From Aequorivita sp. H23M31 (lineage in GTDB: Bacteria > Bacteroidota > Bacteroidia > Flavobacteriales > Flavobacteriaceae), in assembly GCF_004022485.1 (NCBI RefSeq), contig NZ_CP034951.1, positions 2,790,001 to 2,854,000 on the forward strand: a stretch of 64,000 nt of DNA, written 5' to 3'. How positions within the stretch are numbered: the first letter of the stretch is position 1; the number at the start of each line of letters is the position of its first letter. A model generated the notes under the pieces. It saw only the letters and a list, made by a program, of their open reading frames with translations. It made no database searches and was not told the DNA's origin. Positions 53,301-61,843 of this stretch are shown here, piece by piece. The position numbers and the translations under genes are program-made.

Positions 53301-53836
53301 TCTATTTTGTCTTGAAGGTATTTGGCATAATCTTTAAGCTGCTGAATGGGATAATCTCCGGTTAAGTTGATATTCAGAATCGGAAATTCCTCGGAGAAAT
53401 TCAATTCAAAAACATTAGGTTCCACCTTGGCACCATTGGTAAGAACCGGCCATGTGGTCTCGGCTTTTACCTGATCAACCTTATCCTTGATTCGTTGTTT
53501 GGCAATGGGAATTGCAACTGTTTCTTCAAACTCAACTATTATGGTGCTATAATCCTGCAAAGTTGTGGAAGTAATCTCCTTAACCCCTGCCACGCCTCTA
53601 AATTCTTCTTCCAATGGTTCTGTGATAAATTTCTCCACATCCTCGGCAGAGTTTCCAGGATTAATGGAACTCACATAGATTTTGGTTTCAATTATTTCCG
53701 GAAAGGCCTCACGAGGCATACTGTAATACGCAAATACGCCTAAGAACAGAATGATTGCCATAATCACATAAACAGTCATCTTGTTGTCTATGGCCCAAGA
53801 GGAAATACTAAATTCTTTATACGGATTTTTGCTCAT
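50339..53836 (-). CDS. RND efflux transporter permease (AcrB/HAE1 family)
   Basis: A protein of 1165 residues, longer than the usual 1040. It has the RND layout of two sets of membrane helices with large periplasmic loops; helix 4 carries G-M-L-V-D-N-G-I-V-V-V-E-N with the proton-path aspartate. The extra length is partly explained by two added hydrophobic segments near residues 510-560, in the cytoplasmic linker between the halves, and a loop before the last helix. With the adaptor and TolC genes it forms a tripartite pump that exports drugs, detergents or metabolites by proton drive; the substrates are unknown. It is last in the operon. Confidence 0.93.
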   Translation of the reverse strand: MSKNPYKEFSISSWAIDNKMTVYVIMAIILFLGVFAYYSMPREAFPEIIETKIYVSSINPGNSAEDVEKFITEPLEEEFRGVAGVKEITSTTLQDYSTIIVEFEETVAIPIAKQRIKDKVDQVKAETTWPVLTNGAKVEPNVFELNFSEEFPILNINLTGDYPIQQLKDYAKYLQDKIELLPEIKEATIRGVDDKEVEVAVDLYRMSASQVSFNDIINAIKGENVTISGGNIITHGVQKNIRITGEMKDPQELEKVVVKRDDGIIFLKDIASIKFQEKDPTTYAREYGKPVVMLDIKKRAGKNMIEAVEQIKTLLAAEQENYLPESLDITLTNDQSIKTANQVNDLVNNIIFGVILVVLVLMFFLGFRNALFVGFAIPLSMLMSLSILSAFGFTLNTMVLFGLVMGLGMLVDNGIVVVENVYSLMSEGMTRRKAAKQGMGEIAWPIIASTATTLAAFFPLGLWPGTIGKFMIYFPITLSVVLTSSLFVALIINSVLTSEFMKVEEEPVAKKKLIRWSLIILGVGILLLVAGFIMDVAALRGFGNLAILSAIMLWFYKYVLAGAVEYFQYKSLRQLEDAYEKTLAFALRGKKAYVFLFSTIALLIFSFILVGIIKPKVLFFPENQPNQIITYIEYPQGTDIEKTNELTKKVEERIYDVISKYDDNGYNYMVESAISQVGQGAGNPMTDGGQGSDMPQKGKVTLSMRDYQLRRGVKSSDVLEEVRNAVKGFPGASIIVEKDAAGPPVGYPINLELSGDDYDEMLRTAENLRTFIEGSGIAGIEELKIDVNKNKPEMNVSVDREKAGLVGISTGQIGQTLRRAIFGEEASTYKEDDEDYEINVRLAPEYRYDESVLFNQPITFRNNQGKIVQVPISSVVTKNNTASFSSIKRKNLKRTITLYSNVLGGYNGTEIVNDLKTELQNYELPRDISLAFTGEQEKQADNMGFLMLALFFALGGILLILVAQFNSLSKPMIILSSVVLSLAGVFLGMVIFHMDFVIIMTMMGIISLAGIVVNNAIVLIDYTQILIDRKMFELEMDEDDMLTKRQYFELIVAGGKSRLRPVLLTAITTVLGLIPLAIGFNIDFFGLFTDYSPNIYIGGDNVIFWGPLAWTVIFGLTFATFLTLIVVPVMFYLVLRVKIKVRKKRRMKEITKIRARQATSSERLA

Positions 53837-53850
53837 GATGCAAAAGTTTC

Positions 53851-55011
53851 TTAGTTTTTGATAGTTACTCGTTGCCCATCCCTGATGGTTTTGGCGCCTT
53901 CCATAATCAGGGTGTCACCAACTTTTAAACCAGATTTTACCTCGGTGTGGTTGGAATACGATAATCCCGTCTCGATAAATATGCGTTTTGCTTCTCCAAT
54001 GGAATCGTTTATCGGTTTATAAAGGTATGCGATTGTTTCACCAGCAGAATTTTCCTGAAGAATGTTCTCGGGAACGGTAATGGATTTTTGAGATTCATAG
54101 TCATTAACCTTTACGGTGGCAATCATATTTGGTTTTACTAAGCCATCCTTATTCGGAATCTCCACTTTGATCTCAAAACTACGATTGTTGGGATTAATGT
54201 ATTTACCTACCTGTTTTACAGTTCCTGTGAACTCTTCATTAATTGAAGCTAAATTGACTATTACCTGTGTACCATCATGAATGTTCTTTAAATAAGTTTC
54301 AGGAATTGAGGCTTTCACATACATATTGTTCAGGTTTACCAATCTGATAATTGGCGTTTGTCCAGGCACGACTACTTGACCTGGATCTGAAATTACATTG
54401 TCCACAAAACCGCTAAAAGGAGCTGTGATTACAGTTTTAGACAATTGGGACTGCAATTGTCGATTGGCATTTTTTGCGGCTTCATAGTTGGTCTTTGCTT
54501 GGAGATATTGAATCTCGGAACCAATCTTTTGGTCCCAAAGACGTTCCTGCCGCTCAAAAGTTGTTTTAGCCAAAGCCATTTGAGCTTCCTGTTGTGCCAC
54601 TTGGCTTGAAAGTCCACCGTCGTCAATTTTGGCAAGTCGCTGTCCTTTTATAACTTTCTGGCCTTCCTTTACATAGATATCAGTGAGAATACCAGAATAT
54701 TCGGCATTCAGTACAATGTTTTGGTCCGTTTCCACATTTCCCTGGACCTCGACATAATGTTTAAAGATGGTATCCCTAACAATTTCAGCGGTAATTAGTA
54801 CTGGACGTTCTTCTTTTTCGTGGGAATCGATATAGGCATTAAGTTTATCTAAGTCACTTTTCAAATCACGTTGCTTTTGGTTGAGTTCCGTACGTTTTGC
54901 TTTTATATCCGAAATATTTCCCGAATCTATTACAGCATCCACCGATTTGTTGTCATTACCACAAGAGGCGAGTGCAACGACGGTTATTAGGAGTAGGATT
55001 ATTTTTTTCAT
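53851..55011 (-). CDS. RND efflux periplasmic adaptor (membrane fusion protein)
   Basis: A protein of 386 residues with a lipoprotein signal (A-L-A-S-C17), an early coiled coil (about 40-75), the lipoyl-type half motif G-I-L-T-D-I-Y-V-K-E-G-Q-K-V near 110-125, a helical hairpin (130-180), F-S-G-F-V-D-N-V near 200, a beta-barrel, and a membrane-proximal domain. It links the inner-membrane permease to the TolC channel. It ends 14 bases before the permease gene. Confidence 0.92.
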   Translation of the reverse strand: MKKIILLLITVVALASCGNDNKSVDAVIDSGNISDIKAKRTELNQKQRDLKSDLDKLNAYIDSHEKEERPVLITAEIVRDTIFKHYVEVQGNVETDQNIVLNAEYSGILTDIYVKEGQKVIKGQRLAKIDDGGLSSQVAQQEAQMALAKTTFERQERLWDQKIGSEIQYLQAKTNYEAAKNANRQLQSQLSKTVITAPFSGFVDNVISDPGQVVVPGQTPIIRLVNLNNMYVKASIPETYLKNIHDGTQVIVNLASINEEFTGTVKQVGKYINPNNRSFEIKVEIPNKDGLVKPNMIATVKVNDYESQKSITVPENILQENSAGETIAYLYKPINDSIGEAKRIFIETGLSYSNHTEVKSGLKVGDTLIMEGAKTIRDGQRVTIKN

Positions 55012-55278
55012 TAGTGGTTATTTTTGAAGTCGATGGGTTATGAGTCGATTAGTTTAGAAATTCGAATTAATTTAAAATATCTCATTTATTTATCAGAGCC
55101 AAATAACAGGCTTTGAGGAAAAAATTTATTTATTGAATGTTTTCTTAAATTTTGTGCATTGTTATTTTCATTATTATCACTTTAGTTGAAGTTCAACTCT
55201 TAAGACAGTTTTCTCATTTCCCCAACCATTTACTGGCCTTTACGCCCCAAAACGCTAAACACCAAACCCTCAACTTAT

Positions 55279-56649
55279 TTAATCAATATTTTTATGGTCA
55301 ATTCGCAACTCCGGAATATTAAGGACGGTTTCCAGATTGGCCTTTTCGTTAATCACATTAAGCATTGCGCGAAAATACATTTGCTGTGCGGTATATAGCT
55401 GCGTTTGCGCCTGGCGCAGGTCGAAACTGCTGGATAGCCCCTCCGTAAACTTTACCTGGTTTTTAATTTCAATCCGCTCTGCCAATTGTAGGTTTTTCTT
55501 TGAATTCTCTAGATTGTCGATTGCGAATTGATAGTTGCTTCGTGCAGAAGTCAAGTTCAATCTTATCTGCTCCTTAGTTTGTTCCAAATCCGTCTTTGCC
55601 TGATCCAAAGCTATTTTATGGCGTTGAGTGGATGCACTCCGCATGCCACTACTAAAAATTGGTATGTGCATACTAACTCCGAAAATTGAGGATTGATACC
55701 ATTTTTGGTCTCCATTGAAGAAACTGAAAGTTTCACTATTGGCGGAGGTTCCATAGTTTACAAAAGCCGAAAGACTAGGAAGAGCTTTGCTTTTTTCCAG
55801 TTGCATTTCCAAAAATCGCTGGCTGACCAAATTGTTTGCTATTTTGTAATCTACGTTATCATCAAGTGAAAGCGATGCATCCATTAAGGCAAGGCTAACA
55901 TTTTGCCTGGCCAATTCGTCAAGATCATCGGTTAAGGTAACAGGAATCTCAACACCTATGCCTAAAGAAAGATTGAGCATTTGCTTCGCTATAGCGTAAC
56001 TTCTGCGAGCATTACTTAACTCTGTTTCTACATCGAGAAGTGTTATTTCCAATTGCTCTACACTTTCTTCTTCGGTTAGTCCATTCTCAAAAATAGCTCT
56101 TGTCTCTTTTAGGTTTTTATCAAGATTGGTCTTATTCTTTTCAAAGATTCCAACAAGTTCTTCGGCGAGGAGCACACTTCCGTATGAATTGATTACCCCC
56201 TTTCTTACTTCCAAACGAGTTTTCTCATTGGCATTTTCAGAATAATTCAAAAATGTTTTTGCCGCTTTGAGTCCAACTAGATAACTACCGTCGAATATTA
56301 ATTGGTTTAAAGTTGCGACGGCATTCGCACTCTGTTTGGTTCCGAATTTTAGAGGGATATATGTTCCTGATTCACCGCCACCAAACTCTGCCGGAATAAG
56401 AGTTACAGGCTGTTTTAAATTATTATTGTAACTTATATTTCCGTCAATTTGAGGGAGTCCAGAGGCAGTGGTTTCCCATTTTTGTTTTATGGCTTTGGCA
56501 ATATCACGACGTGCGTTTATCGAGGTATAGTTACTATCGAGAGCGAAATTAATTGCCTCTTCTAGACTAAAGCTATAAGACTGTCTTTCTTGGGAAAAAC
56601 AGCAGGTAGAAATAAGTAGAAAGCTGAAAATCAAAATTCTATTCATCAT
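55279..56649 (-). CDS. TolC-family outer membrane efflux channel
   Basis: A protein of 456 residues with signal peptide (1-20, ending F-S-Q) and the duplicated outer-membrane-efflux-protein structure of long helices (S-L-E-E-A-I-N-F-A-L near 27-36, repeat near 235-440). It begins with two consecutive ATGs (56649 and 56646) overlapping the end of the TetR gene by 8-11 bases, so the regulator and channel are translationally coupled. A 267-base gap without recognisable features separates it from the adaptor gene, so a second promoter there is possible. Confidence 0.92.
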   Translation of the reverse strand: MMNRILIFSFLLISTCCFSQERQSYSFSLEEAINFALDSNYTSINARRDIAKAIKQKWETTASGLPQIDGNISYNNNLKQPVTLIPAEFGGGESGTYIPLKFGTKQSANAVATLNQLIFDGSYLVGLKAAKTFLNYSENANEKTRLEVRKGVINSYGSVLLAEELVGIFEKNKTNLDKNLKETRAIFENGLTEEESVEQLEITLLDVETELSNARRSYAIAKQMLNLSLGIGVEIPVTLTDDLDELARQNVSLALMDASLSLDDNVDYKIANNLVSQRFLEMQLEKSKALPSLSAFVNYGTSANSETFSFFNGDQKWYQSSIFGVSMHIPIFSSGMRSASTQRHKIALDQAKTDLEQTKEQIRLNLTSARSNYQFAIDNLENSKKNLQLAERIEIKNQVKFTEGLSSSFDLRQAQTQLYTAQQMYFRAMLNVINEKANLETVLNIPELRIDHKNID

Positions 56650-57253
56650 CGGTTTGGTTTTCTTTAATAAATCTGTTTAGACTCAATAAGCCTTGTGGTG
56701 TTACAATCCCGCGTAAATGATATTCAAGGTATTCATCGGCGATATAAGTGGTGGAAAACTGTTGGTTCGGAAAAAGGTTTTGGTCCCTAATACCCGTAAT
56801 TCCCACAAAATAGACGCGGGCGATAAATTCAGGATCCAGATTTTTCCGGTATAAGCCCATAGCTATTCCTCTTACAATGTTTCTTTTTGTGCATTTCATC
56901 ATTACGTCAAACTGATTTTGGCGCAACGATTTGCTTATTTCAGGATAATATTTTTCAAGTTGATATTGCGGAGAAGATTCCTCGTTACGAAGTTCATCCA
57001 TTATGAACTTCTTGATTTCAAAGAGTTCATCGATCGGGTTTTTATCGAGCGAACAAATCTTATCAATCCCATTTGTTATACGGTCCAAAATTGAGAAGGT
57101 ACATTGCTTTACAAGAGCCGTTTTGTTTTTGAAATGGATGTAAATCGTTTTTTTCGAGATTGCCAATTCATCTGCAATATCGTCCATAGTTACACTTTTA
57201 AAACCCAGTTTTAAGAAAAGGCTCGTGGCTTTCTGTATAATTTTCGTTTTCAT
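56639..57253 (-). CDS. TetR/AcrR-family transcriptional regulator of the efflux operon
   Basis: A protein of 204 residues from the ATG at 57253, which puts the helix-turn-helix at the usual place (V-T-M-D-D-I-A-D-E-L-A-I-S-K-K-T-I-Y-I-H-F near 21-41). A longer frame from 57325 reads through the predicted promoter and adds 24 atypical residues. The C-terminal ligand domain is helical without further motif. It is first in the efflux operon and most likely represses it until a pump substrate binds. A possible operator is the inverted repeat ATGAG-N5-CTCAT at 57324-57338. Confidence 0.88.
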   Translation of the reverse strand: MKTKIIQKATSLFLKLGFKSVTMDDIADELAISKKTIYIHFKNKTALVKQCTFSILDRITNGIDKICSLDKNPIDELFEIKKFIMDELRNEESSPQYQLEKYYPEISKSLRQNQFDVMMKCTKRNIVRGIAMGLYRKNLDPEFIARVYFVGITGIRDQNLFPNQQFSTTYIADEYLEYHLRGIVTPQGLLSLNRFIKENQTDDE

Positions 57254-57290
57254 ATTGGACCGCGAAGATACGCTGCGGAAACTATCGGAA

Positions 57291-57317
57291 CAAAAATAGT
57301 TTCCATGGTTTATCAAA
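57291..57317 (-). promoter_or_regulatory. Promoter of the TetR-efflux operon
   Basis: On the minus strand a TTTG (57317-57314) is followed after 15 bases by TATTTTTG (57298-57291), a perfect TANNTTTG -7 box. Transcription would start about 30 bases upstream of the TetR ATG at 57253. Confidence 0.45.
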
Positions 57318-57323
57318 TTTAAC

Positions 57324-57338
57324 ATGAGCTTAACTCAT
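57324..57338. promoter_or_regulatory. Possible operator palindrome ATGAG-N5-CTCAT
   Basis: Perfect 5-base inverted arms around five bases lie just upstream of the predicted TetR promoter and between the divergent TetR and polyprenyl synthase genes. The size is short for a TetR operator; it is a candidate only. Confidence 0.3.
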
Positions 57339-57407
57339 TTTAATATTTGACTCTTTAAAATGTGTGCATTTGTAGGGCTTGTTTTACTTTAGCCAAAAAA
57401 TTTTGAA

Positions 57408-58382
57408 ATGGAGGTTTTGAATAAATATAATGAGGCTCTTACAGTTCGGCTTCGCTCAGCAGTGTCAAAAAAAGAGCCCAAACAACTTTATGAGCCTATA
57501 CAATATATTTTATCCTTGGGAGGTAAGCGGATCAGACCAGCTCTTACGCTAATGGTATGTGAGTTCTTTGGGACCGAATTTAAAAAGGCAATTCCCGCTG
57601 CTCTGGCCGTTGAACTGTTTCATAATTTTTCGTTGATGCATGACGATATCATGGACCAAGCACCCTTACGAAGAGGGAAAACTTCAGTTCACGAAAAGTG
57701 GGATGTCAATACGGCAATCTTATCTGGGGATGCGATGTTGATATTGGCATATAGATATTTTGAGGATTACGAACCTCGGATTTTCCAAGAATTAGCTAAG
57801 CTTTTTAGCGAAACCGCATTGCAGGTTTGCGAAGGACAACAATTCGATATGGATTTTGAAACCAGGGAAGATGTGCAGGTGGTAGAATACATTCAAATGA
57901 TTGAGCAGAAAACTGCCGTATTGTTGGGAGCAGCCATGAAAATGGGCGCGATTGTGGCGGATGCTTCAGAGGAGGATAAGGAAATAATGTACCAATTTGG
58001 GAAAAATCTCGGAATTGCTTTTCAGCTTCAGGATGATTATCTCGATGTCTTTGGAAATCCAGAAACTTTTGGAAAACAGGTAGGAGGGGACATCATCGCA
58101 AACAAAAAGACGTTTTTATACCTTATAGCGGAAAAGAAAGGATCGAAAGCACAGACGAAAGAACTCGCGCATCTTTTCACCATAAATCCAGTAGAACCAA
58201 AAGGCAAGATCGACACGGTCACCAAAATCTTTAGGGATTCTAAGGCCGATGAAGCTTCCCGAATGGAAATTGAAAAGTTCAGTAAGAAAGCTTATGCTTT
58301 ATTGGACAAAGTGAATATTCCCGAAGATAAAAAGGAACTTCTCCGAAAGTTTGGCGAAAATTTAATGCAGCGCGATGTTTAG
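57408..58382 (+). CDS. Polyprenyl diphosphate synthase (trans-isoprenyl transferase)
   Basis: A protein of 324 residues with both aspartate-rich motifs, D79-D-I-M-D83 and D209-D-Y-L-D213, plus G-G-K-R-I-R-P near 38-44. It adds isopentenyl diphosphate units to an allylic primer to make C15 to C40 prenyl chains, for menaquinone or bactoprenol-related products; chain length cannot be predicted reliably. It uses the product pathway of dxs, though the two are not in one operon. The gene converges on an outer-membrane-type gene, sharing the stop TTAG at 58379-58382. Confidence 0.92.
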   Translation: MEVLNKYNEALTVRLRSAVSKKEPKQLYEPIQYILSLGGKRIRPALTLMVCEFFGTEFKKAIPAALAVELFHNFSLMHDDIMDQAPLRRGKTSVHEKWDVNTAILSGDAMLILAYRYFEDYEPRIFQELAKLFSETALQVCEGQQFDMDFETREDVQVVEYIQMIEQKTAVLLGAAMKMGAIVADASEEDKEIMYQFGKNLGIAFQLQDDYLDVFGNPETFGKQVGGDIIANKKTFLYLIAEKKGSKAQTKELAHLFTINPVEPKGKIDTVTKIFRDSKADEASRMEIEKFSKKAYALLDKVNIPEDKKELLRKFGENLMQRDV

Positions 58383-58897
58383 AAATAAATCCTTACAAAA
58401 GGTGCATAAGGTTCGGCATAAATACTTTTATCCCTGTCATAGAGAACATCATATCTTATGCCCATCGTAAAATTGCCAGTGCGAAATCCTGCACCTAAAT
58501 ATAATGCTGGGTACCAGAAATCTTCCCTAAAATTGCCTCCATCGTACTCGTATTTTCTACTTACATGGAGTTCCTCCAATTCTGCCGAAAGCTGGATTTC
58601 CGGAATTACATTATAAAGTCCAATCAGGCTTCCTCCAAGCACGGTGGAGGAATAATGGTTTTTCCAGCTATTATATCCCACATTTAAACCAACTCCCAAC
58701 GCAAAGCTTTTATCAAACTGATATATTGCACTGGGAGAAAGGGAACCGCTAAACGTTCCATTGCCAAAACTGAGGCCAATTCCTCCTCCATACCTTACGT
58801 GCGAATTGAAGTCTTGTCCACTAACATTATAGAAGGATATCAAAAAAATAGTTGCAATTAAAAAATTGCGGATATGTCTGAATTTCATCTTTTTCAT
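58379..58897 (-). CDS. Small outer-membrane beta-barrel protein
   Basis: A protein of 172 residues with a signal peptide ending near G-Q28. The mature part has alternating glycine and aromatic strands (G-G-G-I-G-L-S-F-G, A-L-G-V-G-L-N-V-G-Y, Y-L-G-A-G-F-R-T-G-N-F-T-M-G-I-R-Y) and a final phenylalanine, the features of an 8-strand barrel. A later ATG three codons on is equally possible. No function can be assigned. It converges on the prenyl synthase with a 4-base overlap and is divergent from sucA. Confidence 0.65.
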   Translation of the reverse strand: MKKMKFRHIRNFLIATIFLISFYNVSGQDFNSHVRYGGGIGLSFGNGTFSGSLSPSAIYQFDKSFALGVGLNVGYNSWKNHYSSTVLGGSLIGLYNVIPEIQLSAELEELHVSRKYEYDGGNFREDFWYPALYLGAGFRTGNFTMGIRYDVLYDRDKSIYAEPYAPFVRIYF

Positions 58898-58965
58898 TGT
58901 AGATTTTTAAGCGATTGTAATTTATAAATATATGTTTTCAATCCCACTAATTAAGGTATTTATTG

Positions 58966-58973
58966 TACTTTTG
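58966..58973 (+). promoter_or_regulatory. -7 promoter box of sucA (TACTTTTG)
   Basis: A perfect TANNTTTG match ends 38 bases before the sucA ATG, inside the short palindrome GTAC-N4-GTAC. No well-placed -33 TTG is visible. Confidence 0.4.
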
Positions 58974-59011
58974 TACCGTTTAAATAAATAAGTCCTTTTT
59001 GTATATTTATC

Positions 59012-61798
59012 ATGGATAAATTCTCATTCCTAAACGCGGTACATCCTTCTTATATCGCTGAACTTTACGAAAAATATTTACAATACCCAGACAGCATCGA
59101 ACCCAGTTGGAGAGCTTTTTTCCAAGGTTTTGATTTTGGTTCTGAACCCAATAACCGCGACTTTTTTGACGCTCCGGAATCTGCACCTATTTTTGTTCAA
59201 GAGCAGACCAATGTTGACGTGGGAGCCCTTTGTGCGGATGTGGTAAAGGAATTTCAGGTAGTTAGGTTGATTGATGGGTATCGCACACGAGGTCATTTAT
59301 TTACCAAAACAAATCCCGTTCGTGAACGTAGACAATATAGTCCTACTCTGGCGATCGAAAATTTTGGGCTTTCACAGCACGATTTAAAGGAGAAGTTTAA
59401 GGCCGGTGAAATAATTGGGCTTGGTGAAGCTACTCTTGAGGATATTGTCAAACATCTTGATAAAATTTATTGCGATTCTATTGGAATTGAATATATGTTC
59501 ATCAGAAATCCAAAGGAAATTGATTGGATTCAAAATAAATTAAATGCCAACGATAATCAACCTGATTTTTCGTCTGAACACAAAAAGCATATTCTTAAAA
59601 AACTTAATGAGGCTGTTGTTTTTGAGCATTTTCTTCATACTAAGTATGTAGGACAAAAGCGATTTTCTTTAGAAGGTGGAGAAAGTTTAATACCTGCACT
59701 CGATACTCTAATCGAGAACGCAGCGGAAAAGGGTGTTGAGGAGTTTGTAATGGGTATGGCCCATAGAGGTCGCTTGAGTACCCTTACCAATATTTTTGGG
59801 AAAAGTTCTAAAGATATTTTCAGCGAATTTGACGGTAAGGATTATGAACAGGTCATTTTTGATGGTGACGTAAAATATCACCTTGGTTGGACTTCAAAAA
59901 GAAAAACACCATCCGGTAAGGAAATCAACTTGAATATTGCGCCTAACCCCTCTCACCTTGAGACTGTAGGTGCAGTAGTACAAGGAATTGCCCGAGCAAA
60001 ACAGGATGATCATCACAAAGAACACCCAAATAAGGTTTTACCAATCATCGTTCACGGGGACTCTGCCATCGCCGGTCAAGGCATCGTTTACGAAATAGTC
60101 CAAATGGCACAATTGGATGGTTACAAAACCCAAGGGACCATACATATAGTAATTAACAATCAGGTAGGGTTTACCACAAATTATCTCGATGCGCGCTCGT
60201 CATTATATTGTACCGATATTGGAAAAGTTACCTTTTCGCCCATATTGCATGTTAATGCCGACGACGTAGAAGCAGTAGTACACGCAACTTTGTTCGCATT
60301 GGATTTCCGAATGGAGTTTGGTCGAGACGTGTTTATCGATTTGTTGGGTTATCGTAAATATGGACATAATGAAGGGGATGAACCTCGATTTACCCAGCCA
60401 AAACTATATAAAGCCATAGCTAAACACAAAAATCCGAGTGTTATCTATTCCGAAAAGTTGATTGCCCAAGGGGTTATCGAAAAGGAGGATGTGGAAAAAA
60501 TGGAACAGGAATACAGGGATAAATTAGAAGAAAATCTAGAGGATTCCCGTAAAGAAGATAAGACTACCATCACTCCCTTTATGCAGGATGAGTGGCAAGG
60601 CTTTGACTATGCCCGAAGAGATAAAATGCTCGAAACGGTTGATACTACTTTCGATCTTAAGAAACTCGATGACATTGCAGAGGTAATCACCAAGTTGCCG
60701 GAGAACAAGAAGTTTTTGAAAAAGATTGAAAGACTTATTGAGGCTAGGCATACTATGTATTTCGAGGAGAATAAGCTCGACTGGGCTATGGGCGAGTTGC
60801 TCGCATACGGAAGTCTTTTAAAAGAGGGACACGACGTACGGATGAGCGGGCAAGATGTGGAGCGGGGAACATTTTCACATAGACATGCCATACTTACGGT
60901 TGAGGATAGTGAAGAAGAAGTTTGTTTACTGAATGACCTAAAGGGTGATCAAGGCAAATTTTACATATATAATTCCCTACTTTCGGAATATGGGGTTGTT
61001 GGTTTTGATTATGGATATGCTATGGCGAGTCCAAGAAGTTTGACAATTTGGGAAGCTCAATTTGGAGATTTCAGCAATGGAGCGCAAATAATGATCGATC
61101 AATATATCTCGGCTGCGGAAGATAAGTGGAAGCTTCAGAACGGTTTGGTTATGCTTTTGCCCCACGGCTATGAAGGTCAAGGCGCCGAGCACTCATCAGG
61201 AAGAATGGAGCGTTATCTTCAGTTGTGCGCAACAGATAACATGTTTGTGGCAGATGTAACTACGCCGGCCAACCTTTTCCATTTGCTTAGAAGACAAATG
61301 AAGACTGATTATCGAAAACCGTTAATAGTCTTTACACCTAAAAGTCTTCTTCGCCATCCAAAAGTTGTTTCTACAAAAGAGGAAATGGCCAAGGGAAGTT
61401 TCCAAATGTTGATAGATGATGAAGAAGCAAAAGTGAAAAAAATAAAAACTCTCGTTTTTGTTACCGGGAAATTTTATTACGATCTTCTGGAGAAAAGAGA
61501 AGAACTGGAGAGAGATGATGTGGCTTTGGTACGGCTAGAACAATTATTCCCACTTCCCAAGGATGAGATTAGAGCAATAATAAAGAAATATAAAAATGCG
61601 GATGATATTGTATGGGCCCAAGAAGAACCGAAGAACATGGGAGCCTATTCACATATGCTGATGCATTTTGATGAAGCGAGAAACTTTAGAGTGTGTAGCA
61701 GAAAGATGTATGCCGCTCCCGCAGCGGGAAGTAGCGTTCGTTTTAAAGCACGGCACGTAAAAGTAATTGAAAGTGTTTTTGATAAGGATATGGAATAG
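59012..61798 (+). CDS. sucA: 2-oxoglutarate dehydrogenase E1 component
   Basis: A protein of 928 residues, normal for SucA. It opens with the E1 N-terminal helix (Y-I-A-E-L-Y-E-K-Y), has F-S-L-E-G-G-E-S-L-I-P near 221-231, the signature G-M-A-H-R-G-R-L-S-T-L-T-N near 248-260, the thiamine diphosphate site H-G-D-S-A-I-A-G-Q-G, and the C-terminal transketolase domain (G-S-L-L-K-E-G-H-D-V-R-M-S-G-Q-D). It decarboxylates 2-oxoglutarate in the TCA cycle and passes the succinyl group to SucB. A gene remnant lies between it and sucB. Confidence 0.97.
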   Translation: MDKFSFLNAVHPSYIAELYEKYLQYPDSIEPSWRAFFQGFDFGSEPNNRDFFDAPESAPIFVQEQTNVDVGALCADVVKEFQVVRLIDGYRTRGHLFTKTNPVRERRQYSPTLAIENFGLSQHDLKEKFKAGEIIGLGEATLEDIVKHLDKIYCDSIGIEYMFIRNPKEIDWIQNKLNANDNQPDFSSEHKKHILKKLNEAVVFEHFLHTKYVGQKRFSLEGGESLIPALDTLIENAAEKGVEEFVMGMAHRGRLSTLTNIFGKSSKDIFSEFDGKDYEQVIFDGDVKYHLGWTSKRKTPSGKEINLNIAPNPSHLETVGAVVQGIARAKQDDHHKEHPNKVLPIIVHGDSAIAGQGIVYEIVQMAQLDGYKTQGTIHIVINNQVGFTTNYLDARSSLYCTDIGKVTFSPILHVNADDVEAVVHATLFALDFRMEFGRDVFIDLLGYRKYGHNEGDEPRFTQPKLYKAIAKHKNPSVIYSEKLIAQGVIEKEDVEKMEQEYRDKLEENLEDSRKEDKTTITPFMQDEWQGFDYARRDKMLETVDTTFDLKKLDDIAEVITKLPENKKFLKKIERLIEARHTMYFEENKLDWAMGELLAYGSLLKEGHDVRMSGQDVERGTFSHRHAILTVEDSEEEVCLLNDLKGDQGKFYIYNSLLSEYGVVGFDYGYAMASPRSLTIWEAQFGDFSNGAQIMIDQYISAAEDKWKLQNGLVMLLPHGYEGQGAEHSSGRMERYLQLCATDNMFVADVTTPANLFHLLRRQMKTDYRKPLIVFTPKSLLRHPKVVSTKEEMAKGSFQMLIDDEEAKVKKIKTLVFVTGKFYYDLLEKREELERDDVALVRLEQLFPLPKDEIRAIIKKYKNADDIVWAQEEPKNMGAYSHMLMHFDEARNFRVCSRKMYAAPAAGSSVRFKARHVKVIESVFDKDME

Positions 61799-61843
61799 TT
61801 TTTCTTGGACCTATTTCTTAATTTTAGAGGGTAATACCGTCAA

